Of a stretch of DNA of 38,694 nt, positions 21,434-29,575 are shown in pieces (positions within the stretch are counted from its first letter, which is position 1; each line of letters starts with the position of its first letter). Both the position numbers and the translations under genes were made by a program. The notes beneath the pieces were generated by a model. It made no database searches, was not told where the DNA came from, and saw only the letters and a list, made by a program, of their open reading frames with translations. This stretch comes from an uncultured Mordavella sp. (lineage in GTDB: Bacteria; Bacillota; Clostridia; Lachnospirales; Lachnospiraceae). The stretch lies in NCBI GenBank assembly GCA_902406105.1, contig CABPCP010000028.1:1-38694 (forward strand). The letters run 5' to 3'.

Positions 21434-21691
21434 ATGAAAACGATTAAGTACACTATCCAGGATGAATTAGGAATCCACGCGAGACCAGCAGGAGTTCTGC
21501 AAAAAGAAGTGAAGAAATTCCAGTCCAAGATCACTTTGGAAGGAAACGGGAAAACAGCGGAAGCTGGGAAACTGCTGGCAGTGATGGGGATGGGGATCAA
21601 ACACGGGACAGAGATCACTATCACAGCAGACGGCCCAGATGAGGAAGAGGCAATCGCCGCGATGGAGACTTTCTTCAAAGAGAATCTGTAA
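21434..21691 (+). CDS. ptsH: HPr phosphocarrier protein with Lys at position 46
   Basis: The protein has 85 residues. It transfers phosphate from Enzyme I to EIIA domains through His15 in LGIHARPAG. Numbering matches Bacillus subtilis HPr without gaps to position 46, where the regulatory Ser46 is replaced by Lys (EAGKLLAVMGMGI instead of NLKSIMGVMSLGI). It therefore cannot be phosphorylated there by HPr kinase or act as the usual CcpA co-repressor. A strong AAAGGAGAGATGATCT leader precedes the ATG. The gene lies after the phosphotrehalase gene and 31 bases before ptsI. A second HPr with Ser46 may exist elsewhere in the genome. Confidence 0.92.
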   Translation: MKTIKYTIQDELGIHARPAGVLQKEVKKFQSKITLEGNGKTAEAGKLLAVMGMGIKHGTEITITADGPDEEEAIAAMETFFKENL

Positions 21692-21722
21692 TCGCGGGAC
21701 AGAAGGAAGGGAGAACACCAAG

Positions 21723-23348
21723 ATGGAAAAGTATGCCGGGAAATCCATTTTAAAGGGCACCGCCATCGGAAGAATCTTGTGCTATTCTAAGGGGGAACAG
21801 GTGGTGCAGCGCAGGAGCGCGGCGGATGCGGAGGCTGAGAAGGCCAGATATGAAGCGGCAAAAGAGACAGCCGCGCGGCAGTTAAACGAGCTTTATGAGA
21901 AAGCGCTCAAAGAAGTGGGAGAAGTTAACGCCGCTATTTTTGAAGTCCATGCTATGATGCTGGAGGATGAAGATTTTAACGACTCCATTTTCAATATGAT
22001 CGATGGACAGAAGGTAAACGCAGAATATGCTGTGGCCGCTACAGGCGATAACTTCTCCAAAATGTTTGCCCAGATGGAAGACGAATATTTTCAGGCCCGT
22101 TCCGCGGATATCAAGGATATTGCGGAACGGGTGATACGGATTCTGCAGGGAAGCGAGAATTCCGGGGATCTGGGAGATGAGCCGGTGATTCTGGCGGCCA
22201 AGGATTTGGCGCCCAGTGAAACAGTCCAGATGGACAAGTCAAAACTTCTGGGATTTGTGACAGAATTTGGTTCTTCCAATTCTCATACCGCTATCCTGGC
22301 CCGGACCATGAATATTCCGGCCTTGATCGGGATTCCTGTGGATGAGAGACTCAATGGAAAGATGGCGGTGATCGATGGCGACAAGGGGGAACTGATTCTG
22401 GATCCAGACGAGGATACACTGGCAGATTATCGGACAAAGCAGGAAGAACAGGAGCGGCAGAGGTCGCTGCTTCAGGAATTGAAAGGGAAAGAAGACATTA
22501 CCCTGGATGGGAAACGAATCCGGCTTTTTGCCAATATCGGGAGCGTGGGAGATATCGCCAAAGTGCTGGAGAACGATGCGGATGGTATCGGATTGTTCCG
22601 AAGTGAGTTTCTCTATTTGGAGAAACAGGATTATCCCAGCGAAGAGGAACAGTTCCAGGCTTACAAATCAGCGCTGGAGATGATGGCCGGGAGAAAAGTT
22701 GTCATTCGGACACTGGATATCGGGGCGGACAAGCAGGTGGACTATTTCCGATTGGACAAAGAAGAGAATCCGGCTATGGGATATCGGGCGATCCGGATCT
22801 GTCTGGATCGTGAGGAAGTATTCAGAACCCAGCTTCGGGCGCTTCTGCGGGCCAGCGCCTATGGGAATCTGGCAGTCATGTATCCTATGATCATCTCTGT
22901 GGATGAAGTACGCAGGATCAAAAAGATCATGACATCAATCCAGGCGGAATTTGACGCAAAAGAGATTCCCTATGGAGAGATCGAGCAGGGGATCATGATC
23001 GAGACGCCGGCGGCCGTCATGATCAGCGCGGAGCTGGCTAAGGAAGTGGATTTTTTCAGTATCGGCACCAATGATCTGACTCAGTATACGCTGGCTATCG
23101 ACAGACAGAACGCGAAGCTGGATAACATCTATGATCCGCACCATCCGGCGGTCCTGCGGATGATCCAGATGACGGTGGAAAACGGACACAAGGAAGGATG
23201 CTGGGTAGGAATCTGTGGAGAATTGGGGGCGGATACCGCATTGACAGAGACATTTTTGAAAATGGGAGTGGATGAGCTTTCTGTATCGCCGGCCTGTATC
23301 CTGCCGATCCGTAAGATCATCCGAAACACACGCGCAGAGGGGAAATAG
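21723..23348 (+). CDS. ptsI: PTS Enzyme I (phosphoenolpyruvate-protein phosphotransferase)
   Basis: The protein has 541 residues; the start at 21723 follows GGAAGGGAGAACACC. It takes phosphate from phosphoenolpyruvate onto His188 in GSSNSHTAILARTMNIPALI and passes it to HPr. The C-terminal PEP-binding domain shows FRSEFLYL, GIMIETPAAV, SIGTNDLTQY and the active-site cysteine region GICGELG. Length and motifs are complete. It is cotranscribed with ptsH and probably, by readthrough, with the trehalose genes. A strong terminator follows at 23354. Confidence 0.95.
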   Translation: MEKYAGKSILKGTAIGRILCYSKGEQVVQRRSAADAEAEKARYEAAKETAARQLNELYEKALKEVGEVNAAIFEVHAMMLEDEDFNDSIFNMIDGQKVNAEYAVAATGDNFSKMFAQMEDEYFQARSADIKDIAERVIRILQGSENSGDLGDEPVILAAKDLAPSETVQMDKSKLLGFVTEFGSSNSHTAILARTMNIPALIGIPVDERLNGKMAVIDGDKGELILDPDEDTLADYRTKQEEQERQRSLLQELKGKEDITLDGKRIRLFANIGSVGDIAKVLENDADGIGLFRSEFLYLEKQDYPSEEEQFQAYKSALEMMAGRKVVIRTLDIGADKQVDYFRLDKEENPAMGYRAIRICLDREEVFRTQLRALLRASAYGNLAVMYPMIISVDEVRRIKKIMTSIQAEFDAKEIPYGEIEQGIMIETPAAVMISAELAKEVDFFSIGTNDLTQYTLAIDRQNAKLDNIYDPHHPAVLRMIQMTVENGHKEGCWVGICGELGADTALTETFLKMGVDELSVSPACILPIRKIIRNTRAEGK

Positions 23349-23353
23349 GGAGG

Positions 23354-23379
23354 CAGCGGCCATTTGGCCGCTGTTTTTT
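23354..23379 (+). terminator. Terminator after ptsI
   Basis: CAGCGGCC (23354-23361) pairs with GGCCGCTG (23366-23373) and is followed by TTTTTT. Confidence 0.92.
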
Positions 23380-23411
23380 GGCATTTTGCCCGCCTGCCTA
23401 TGAAAGGCATC

Positions 23412-23440
23412 TGGACAGAAAGAGGATCTTACAGTAGAAT
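23412..23440 (+). promoter_or_regulatory. Promoter of the por operon
   Basis: TGGACA (23412-23417), a 17-base spacer and TAGAAT (23435-23440), 32 bases before the first gene. Confidence 0.6.
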
Positions 23441-23472
23441 AGAAAGATAATGGACAGAAAGGAAGAAGGAAT

Positions 23473-24045
23473 ATGAGTGAAGCAATCGAGATCAGATGGC
23501 ACGGCCGGGGCGGACAAGGTGCCAAGACAGCGGCGCTTCTCCTTGCGGACGTGGCTTTCCAAACGGGAAAGTATGTGCAGGGATTCCCGGAATACGGACC
23601 GGAGCGTATGGGCGCGCCGATCACCGCGTACAACCGGATCAGTGATGCGAAGATCCGGGTACATTCCAATATCTACGACCCAAAGTATGTAGTAGTGGTG
23701 GATGAATCTCTCCTGGAAGCCGTAGACGTGACGGCCGGCCTGAAAAAGGAAGGAGCGATCCTGGTCAATACCGCAAAGCCAAAAGAAGCAATCCTTCCGC
23801 ATTTAAGAGGATATGAGGGCGCGGTCTATACTATAGACGCCCATAAAGTATCAATGGAGGCTATGGGAAGATATTTTCCCAACACCCCAATGCTGGCGGC
23901 TATCGTGAAAGTGGCCGAGATCATGGAAGAAGATCGTTTTATGAAGGAAATGGAAGCATCCTTCCGTCATAAATTTGCCGGGAAGCCGGAAGTGATCGAT
24001 GGAAATATGAAAGCTCTTAAGATGGCATTTAAGGAGGTGCGCTGA
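23473..24045 (+). CDS. porC: 2-oxoacid:ferredoxin oxidoreductase, gamma subunit
   Basis: The protein has 190 residues. It has the hallmark N-terminus EIRWHGRGGQGAKTAALLLA and the following QGFPEYGPERMGAPITAYNRI of gamma subunits. This subunit helps bind coenzyme A in the four-subunit enzyme that converts a 2-oxoacid and CoA to acyl-CoA, CO2 and reduced ferredoxin. The order gamma-delta-alpha-beta is typical of the ancestral pyruvate and 2-oxoisovalerate enzymes. The start has an AGAAAGGAAGAAGGAAT leader. The delta gene overlaps the stop by one base (TGATG). Confidence 0.9.
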   Translation: MSEAIEIRWHGRGGQGAKTAALLLADVAFQTGKYVQGFPEYGPERMGAPITAYNRISDAKIRVHSNIYDPKYVVVVDESLLEAVDVTAGLKKEGAILVNTAKPKEAILPHLRGYEGAVYTIDAHKVSMEAMGRYFPNTPMLAAIVKVAEIMEEDRFMKEMEASFRHKFAGKPEVIDGNMKALKMAFKEVR

Positions 24046-24347
24046 TGGCGGCAGAGATTGATCGACTGGATGTAAAAGTGAGCTGGGAAGACCTGACCGA
24101 AGGAATGGTGATCGCCGGAGCCGGAACTTCCAGATCATTCAAAACCGGTGAGTGGTCAACCGACAAACCGGTATTTATAGAAGAAAAGTGCAAACAGTGC
24201 CTTTTATGTACGCCTGTCTGCCCAGACAGCTGTATTCCGGTACAGGATGGAAAACGAGGCGCGTTTGATTACGATCACTGCAAAGGATGCGGGATTTGTG
24301 TGAAATCCTGTCCCTTTGGGGCGATTACAATGGAAGGGGTGGAATAG
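24045..24347 (+). CDS. porD: 2-oxoacid:ferredoxin oxidoreductase, delta (ferredoxin) subunit
   Basis: The protein has 100 residues. Two [4Fe-4S] motifs are complete: CKQCLLCTPVCP and CKGCGICVKSCP. The N-terminal 45 residues carry the LTEGMVIAGAGTSRSFKTG segment typical of PorD. It relays electrons from the thiamine-pyrophosphate site to external ferredoxin. AAGGAGGTG precedes the ATG, inside the end of the gamma gene. The alpha gene starts 2 bases after its stop. Confidence 0.92.
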   Translation: MAAEIDRLDVKVSWEDLTEGMVIAGAGTSRSFKTGEWSTDKPVFIEEKCKQCLLCTPVCPDSCIPVQDGKRGAFDYDHCKGCGICVKSCPFGAITMEGVE

Positions 24348-24349
24348 TT

Positions 24350-25558
24350 ATGGGGAGAAGAGAGCGTTTATCAGGAAACGAAGCAGTGGCGGTGGCGCTG
24401 CGCCAGATCAATCCGGATGTGTTCCCGGCGTTTCCGATCACACCGTCCACAGAGATTCCTCAGTATTTTGCTTCTTTTGTGGCAAATGGACAGGTAGATA
24501 CAGAGTTTATTCCAGTAGAAAGCGAGCACAGCTCTATGAGCGCGGCTATCGGCGCTTCCGCGGCAGGGGCCAGGAGTCTGACGGCCACATCGTCCTGTGG
24601 TCTTGCTTATATGTGGGAAGAACTTTATATCGCGGCATCCAACCGCCTTCCGATCGCTCTTGCGCTTGTGAACCGGGCGCTGTCCGGTCCTATCAATATC
24701 AACTGTGATCACTCGGACAGTATGGGCGCGAGAGATACCGGATGGATCCAGATCTATGCGGAGAATAATCAGGAAGCCTACGATAATATGGTCCAGGCAT
24801 ACCGGATTGCAGAACATAAAGATGTGAAACTTCCTATTATGATCTGCCAGGATGGATTTATTACCAGCCATGCGGTAGAAAATATTGAACTCCTGGAGGA
24901 TGAGGAAGTAAGAGGGTTTGTAGGGGACTATGAACCAGAAACTTATCTTCTGAATCCAGAATGTCCCGCGGCAGTAGGTCCCTATTCCATTACAGATTAT
25001 TATATGGAGGCAAAACGGAATCAGGCGGAAGGGACTAGAAACGTGCCAAGAGTGGTGTCCCAGGTGGCGGAAGATTTCGCAAAGATCTCCGGCCGGGAAT
25101 ACGGCCTGTTTGAGGAATACCGGATGGATGGGGCGAAACGGGCTGTCGTGCTCATCGGATCCGCGGCGGGAACAGCCAAGGATGCGGTAGATCAGTTAAG
25201 GAACCAGGGGGAGAAGGTGGGCCTGATCAAGATCAGACTCTACCGTCCTTTCCCGGCGGAGGAGATTGCCCAGGCCCTGGCGGATGTCCAGGCGGTAGCC
25301 ATTATGGACCGGGCGGAAAGCTTCAGTAATCACGGCGGACCTTTGGGGGCGGATGTAATGGCTGCCCTGTACCGGGCGAGAGCAAAAGCGCTGGCGGTCA
25401 ACTACATATATGGGCTTGGCGGAAGAGATGTGCGGGTAGAAGACATTGCCCAGGTATTTGCGGATCTGGAACAGATCCAGAAGGATCAAGACGCGGGAGA
25501 GACTTACCGTTATCTTGGATTGAGAACAAAGGGAGAGGAGAGATCGCATGGCTTATAA
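24350..25558 (+). CDS. porA: 2-oxoacid:ferredoxin oxidoreductase, alpha subunit
   Basis: The protein has 402 residues. The start at 24350 is chosen because it begins MGRRERLSGNEAVAVALRQ just after the delta stop; the longer upstream frame overlaps porD. Motifs are FPAFPITPSTEIPQ and EHSSMSAAIGASAAGARS of the pyrimidine-binding domain, SGPININCDHSDSMGARDTG, and AIMDRAESFSNHGGPLG in the C-terminal domain. The wording around SDSMGARDTG resembles pyruvate enzymes, but substrate choice among pyruvate and other 2-oxoacids cannot be settled by eye. It overlaps porB by 11 bases. Confidence 0.92.
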   Translation: MGRRERLSGNEAVAVALRQINPDVFPAFPITPSTEIPQYFASFVANGQVDTEFIPVESEHSSMSAAIGASAAGARSLTATSSCGLAYMWEELYIAASNRLPIALALVNRALSGPININCDHSDSMGARDTGWIQIYAENNQEAYDNMVQAYRIAEHKDVKLPIMICQDGFITSHAVENIELLEDEEVRGFVGDYEPETYLLNPECPAAVGPYSITDYYMEAKRNQAEGTRNVPRVVSQVAEDFAKISGREYGLFEEYRMDGAKRAVVLIGSAAGTAKDAVDQLRNQGEKVGLIKIRLYRPFPAEEIAQALADVQAVAIMDRAESFSNHGGPLGADVMAALYRARAKALAVNYIYGLGGRDVRVEDIAQVFADLEQIQKDQDAGETYRYLGLRTKGEERSHGL

Positions 25559-26480
25559 TTTCAAAGAGACGATGAGTAAACCGGAACGTCTTGCTCCCGG
25601 ACACAGAATGTGCGCGGGATGCGGCGGCACCATCGCGGTGCGCAATGTCCTGCGGGGCCTTCATGAAGGAGACAAAGCAGTGATCGGCAACGCTACCGGC
25701 TGTCTGGAGGTGTCTACTTTTACCTATCCTTATACTTCCTGGGAGGACAGTTATATCCACAACGCGTTTGAAAACGCGGGCGCGACTCTAAGCGGTGTGG
25801 AGGGGGCGTATAAAGCGCTGAAGCGGAAAGGCAGATTAAAAGACAATTACAAATTTATTGCCTTCGGCGGGGATGGAGGAACCTATGATATTGGACTGCA
25901 GTCTCTGTCCGGCGCCATGGAGCGCAACCAGGACATGGTCTATGTATGTTATGATAACGGGGCTTATATGAATACGGGCATACAGCGTTCTTCCGCCACT
26001 CCTATGTATGCGGATACTACCACTACGCCGGCAGGGAGCCAGAGCCATGGAAAGCCCCAGAACCGCAAGGACTTGGCAGCCGTCATAGCAGCCCATGACA
26101 TTCCTTACGCAGCCCAGACGACCTTTATCCAGAACTTTAAAGATATGCATATCAAATCAGAGAAAGCGATCTATACACCGGGGGCGGCATTTCTGAATAT
26201 TATGGCTCCATGTCCCAGAGGATGGAGATACCATACGCCGGATATTATGGAAATCTGCAGGCTGGCAGTGGAGACTTGTTATTGGCCGCTGTTTGAAGTG
26301 GAAGAAGGGAAATGGATCTTAAATTACGAACCTAAGAAGAAACTGCCGATCGAGGAGTTCCTCAGGAAACAGGGACGATTTAAGCATTTGTTTAAACAAG
26401 GAAATGAGTATCTCATCGAAGAATTTCAGAAAGAAGTAGACAGAAGATGGGAAGATCTTCTGTTCAAATGTTCTAGATAG
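25548..26480 (+). CDS. porB: 2-oxoacid:ferredoxin oxidoreductase, beta subunit
   Basis: The protein has 310 residues. It binds thiamine pyrophosphate through GDGGTYDIGLQSLSGAMERN and CYDNGAYMNTG, and a [4Fe-4S] cluster through cysteines in CAGCGG, NATGCLEV and MAPCPRG. The GIQRSSATPMYADTTTTPAG stretch is characteristic of pyruvate-type beta subunits. The GGAGAGGAGAGATCGC site precedes an ATG located 11 bases inside the end of porA. The amino-acid symporter gene begins 15 bases after its stop, with no terminator between them. Confidence 0.92.
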   Translation: MAYNFKETMSKPERLAPGHRMCAGCGGTIAVRNVLRGLHEGDKAVIGNATGCLEVSTFTYPYTSWEDSYIHNAFENAGATLSGVEGAYKALKRKGRLKDNYKFIAFGGDGGTYDIGLQSLSGAMERNQDMVYVCYDNGAYMNTGIQRSSATPMYADTTTTPAGSQSHGKPQNRKDLAAVIAAHDIPYAAQTTFIQNFKDMHIKSEKAIYTPGAAFLNIMAPCPRGWRYHTPDIMEICRLAVETCYWPLFEVEEGKWILNYEPKKKLPIEEFLRKQGRFKHLFKQGNEYLIEEFQKEVDRRWEDLLFKCSR

Positions 26481-26495
26481 AGGGGGAAGAGAGGT

Positions 26496-27962
26496 ATGAA
26501 GAGAGAAACGTTTGGGTCCCGGATCGGTTTCATCCTGGTATCCGCAGGATGTGCCATCGGGATTGGAAATGTATGGAAATTCCCGTATCTTTGCGGGGAA
26601 TATGGAGGGGCGGCATTTATTTTGATCTACCTGGTCTTTCTGCTGATCATGGGGATTCCTGTCCTGGTATGTGAGTTTTCCATCGGGCGTGCCAGCCGGT
26701 TCAGCGTGGCGGCCTCTTTTGAAGAGTTAGAGCCGGAAGGGACAAAATGGCACTGGACGAAGTGGATTGGCATCGTGGGCAGTTATCTGCTGATGATGTT
26801 TTATACCACGGTAGGAGGATGGCTTTTGTACTATTGCTGGAAGAGCGTTAAAGGAGATTTCAATGGCGCTTCCACAGAGCAGGTGACCGCGGCTTTCTCC
26901 GATGTAATGGGGAATCTGCCTGTCATGGCCTTCTGGACGATCCTGATCTGTGTGATCGGTTTTGCGGTATGTATCTTTGGGATACAGAAGGGAATCGAGC
27001 GGGCATCGAAATTTATGATGTCTATTCTATTGGTATTGATGGTGGCGCTGGCGATCCACTCGGTATTCATGGAAGGGGCCGGAGAAGGAATCCGGTTCTA
27101 TCTGGTTCCGGATTTTGAGAAGATGGCGGAGCAAGGGATCGGGAATGTAATCTTCGCGGCTCTGAGCCAGTCCTTTTTTACGCTGTCGATCGGTATTGGG
27201 GCTATGATGATCTTTGGCAGCTATATGCCCAAAGAGCGGACGCTTCTGGGAGAAGCGGTGAGCATCACAGCGTTGGATACCAGTGTGGCTTTAACAGCGG
27301 GGTTCATTATCATTCCAGCCTGCTTTGCGTTTGGAATTGAGCCGGGATCCGGCCCCAGCCTGATCTTTATTACCATTCCCAATATTTTCGCCCAGATTCC
27401 GGGAGGCGCCTTTTGGGGAGGACTCTTTTTCTTGTTCCTGACGTTTGCGGCTTTTACTACGGTAGTCGCTGTGTTTGAAAATATCATTTCCTTTGATATG
27501 GACCTCTTTGGATGGTCCAGGAATAAAAGTGTGGCGGTCAGCGCGGTTTTGATCATTCTGCTGAGCATGCCCTGCGTATTGGGCTTTAATGTATTATCCG
27601 GCTTTCAGCCTTTGGGCGAGGGGAGCACGATCATGGACCTGGAAGACTTCATTGTGTCTAACAACCTGCTTCCGCTGGGAAGTCTGGGATATCTTATGTT
27701 CTGCACAAGAAAGAATGGATGGGGCTGGGACAAGTTCCTCGAGGAAGCCAATACCGGAAAGGGGCCCAAATTTCCAGCCGGACTTAAGACGTATGTGGCT
27801 TATGGGATTCCTCTGATCATCATGGTGATCTATTTGAAGGGGTATTATGATAAATTTGCCGGGCAGGGGACGGCGGTCCTGGCCGGGTGGATGGCAGCCG
27901 CTGTTCTTTTCCTGGGATTCGTGTTATATTGCGGCTTGGCAAAGGGGAAGAATAGATCTTAA
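26496..27962 (+). CDS. Neurotransmitter:sodium symporter family amino-acid transporter
   Basis: The protein has 488 residues and about 12 membrane helices. The first helix carries the NSS signature GNVWKFPYLCGEYGGAAF, and the sodium/substrate region shows SQSFFTLSIGIGAMM. Bacterial members such as LeuT, TnaT and MhsT import hydrophobic or aromatic amino acids with Na+. A GAGGGGGAAGAGAGGT leader precedes the ATG. The 15-base gap to porB, with no terminator, implies cotranscription with the oxidoreductase, suggesting that the imported amino acid feeds 2-oxoacid metabolism. A bidirectional terminator follows. Confidence 0.9.
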   Translation: MKRETFGSRIGFILVSAGCAIGIGNVWKFPYLCGEYGGAAFILIYLVFLLIMGIPVLVCEFSIGRASRFSVAASFEELEPEGTKWHWTKWIGIVGSYLLMMFYTTVGGWLLYYCWKSVKGDFNGASTEQVTAAFSDVMGNLPVMAFWTILICVIGFAVCIFGIQKGIERASKFMMSILLVLMVALAIHSVFMEGAGEGIRFYLVPDFEKMAEQGIGNVIFAALSQSFFTLSIGIGAMMIFGSYMPKERTLLGEAVSITALDTSVALTAGFIIIPACFAFGIEPGSGPSLIFITIPNIFAQIPGGAFWGGLFFLFLTFAAFTTVVAVFENIISFDMDLFGWSRNKSVAVSAVLIILLSMPCVLGFNVLSGFQPLGEGSTIMDLEDFIVSNNLLPLGSLGYLMFCTRKNGWGWDKFLEEANTGKGPKFPAGLKTYVAYGIPLIIMVIYLKGYYDKFAGQGTAVLAGWMAAAVLFLGFVLYCGLAKGKNRS

Positions 27963-27989
27963 GCAAATGAGAAATATGCTCGATATTAA

Positions 27990-28023
27990 AAAAGGGAGAC
28001 GGCAAGATATGCCGCTCCCTTTT
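27990..28023. terminator. Bidirectional terminator between the symporter and MATE genes
   Basis: AAAAGGGAG (27990-27998) pairs with CTCCCTTTT (28015-28023), and CGGCA/TGCCG extend the stem. Both flanks are A/T-rich. It serves two convergent genes. Confidence 0.85.
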
Positions 28024-29395
28024 AGTGTCCGGCCGGCTTCTGATCAGAATCTGGAGTCAGAGACCTCATTACCCTCCGGTTTAGGACTGTAGTCAGGACA
28101 AATGTAAAAATATCGGACACTGCCTGGGCGGCCTGGATACCAAGAAGTCCCAGAAACTGAGGGAGGATCAGGAGCGCTGGAATAAAGAAGAGTCCCTGGC
28201 GGGAGGAGGCCAGCAAAGTAGCGGGAAACGTTTTCCCCATGGTCTGCATCATCATATTGTTCATGGTGATCCAGCCGTTTAGCACGAAGGTCAGACATTG
28301 AAATCTTAACGCGGTGGTGCCGATTCGGATCACATCCGCATCATTGCGGAAGATCCAGATGAGATGACCGGAGAGGATACCGCCTGTAATAGCGATCATG
28401 CATAACGCAGCAGTGGCAACCTTTACACAGAACCAGAAGGCTTCCTTGACACGGCTGTATTTCCCGGCGCCATAATTAAATCCGCAGACAGGCTGGAATC
28501 CCTGGCCAAATCCGATCAGGGCCGAATTGGCGAACATGGTGATGCGGCTGACCACAGACATGGCCGCGATTGCCGCATCGCCGTAAGGATTGGCCGCTAC
28601 ATTGAGGGTCATGGTGGCCACGCTTCCAAGGCCCTGCCGGAATAGAGAGGGAAGTCCTCCGCCTACGATCTCCCGCAGCCGATCCCTGGAAAAGCGGACA
28701 TTCCGGATATGGATCGGGATGCACCGGGAGATTCGGATTCCTAAAAGAAGCAGACAGAAACTGACGAACTGGCTGAGGATCGTGGCAATGGCGGCGCCTG
28801 AGATGCCAAGATGGAGCACGAAGATAAAAATAGGGTCCAGGATCACATTCAGGACTCCGCCGGCGGTGATTCCGATCATGGAATAGAAAGCGTTTCCTTG
28901 GAACCGGATCTGGTTATTTAATACAAGCTGGGCGGTCATATAGGGAGCGCCCAGAAGGATGACCCGCAGATAGGCCTTGGTGTAAGGCAGGATCGTATCC
29001 GTGGAACCCAGGAGATAAGACAGGGGTTCCAGGAAGAGAAGTCCCAGGACCATGACCAGGATTCCTAAGCCAAAAGCCAGGAAAAAGCCGGTAGAGGCCA
29101 GCTCTTTGGCGGCCTGGGTATCTTTGGAGCCCAGCCGTCTGGAGATGGAGTTTCCAGAACCGTGGCCGCAGAAAAAGCCCAGGGCCTGTATGATGGCCAT
29201 GATGGGGAAGACCACTCCGACCGCGGCGGTGGCGCTGGTGCTGAGCTTTCCCACGAAAAAGGTGTCAGCCATGTTGTAGAAAGAGGTGATGAGCATACTG
29301 ATGATGGTGGGAACGGCAAGCCGGCCGATCAGACCGGGGATAGGGGCCTGGGTCATCATTTCATATTTTTGTTCCTGAGACATTGCTTTTGGCAA
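28022..29395 (-). CDS. MATE-family multidrug/Na+ efflux transporter
   Basis: The protein has 457 residues and 12 membrane helices in two similar halves, the usual MATE length. Features are LAVPTIISMLITSFYNMADT and FVGKLSTSATAAVGVVFPIM near the N-terminus, and FGQGFQPVCGFNYGAGKYSR at the start of the second half. MATE pumps export cationic drugs or metabolites using Na+ or H+. The listed start is a TTG with GAGGAAG 8 bases upstream; ATG at 29383 is the alternative. It is a single gene, convergent with the symporter. Confidence 0.9.
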   Translation of the reverse strand: MPKAMSQEQKYEMMTQAPIPGLIGRLAVPTIISMLITSFYNMADTFFVGKLSTSATAAVGVVFPIMAIIQALGFFCGHGSGNSISRRLGSKDTQAAKELASTGFFLAFGLGILVMVLGLLFLEPLSYLLGSTDTILPYTKAYLRVILLGAPYMTAQLVLNNQIRFQGNAFYSMIGITAGGVLNVILDPIFIFVLHLGISGAAIATILSQFVSFCLLLLGIRISRCIPIHIRNVRFSRDRLREIVGGGLPSLFRQGLGSVATMTLNVAANPYGDAAIAAMSVVSRITMFANSALIGFGQGFQPVCGFNYGAGKYSRVKEAFWFCVKVATAALCMIAITGGILSGHLIWIFRNDADVIRIGTTALRFQCLTFVLNGWITMNNMMMQTMGKTFPATLLASSRQGLFFIPALLILPQFLGLLGIQAAQAVSDIFTFVLTTVLNRRVMRSLTPDSDQKPAGH

Positions 29396-29523
29396 GATAA
29401 TCGCTTCCTCACATAATGTTCTTGCGCGTTGTACTAGAAGTGAGCTAAGACTTTAGAAAACTGCGTAGTGTAAGATTATAGTAACATTTTATGAAGTTCG
29501 GGTCAAAAGGGGATTTGGATTTT

Positions 29524-29552
29524 TTGACCGTGATAGTATTCAGTGCTATAAT
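29524..29552 (+). promoter_or_regulatory. Promoter of the FliB-like/aminopeptidase operon
   Basis: TTGACC (29524-29529), a 17-base spacer and TATAAT (29547-29552), 23 bases before the ATG of the first gene. The divergent MATE gene has no equally clear promoter in this gap. Confidence 0.75.
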
Positions 29553-29575
29553 CATAACCGTAGGAGTGAGAGAAG

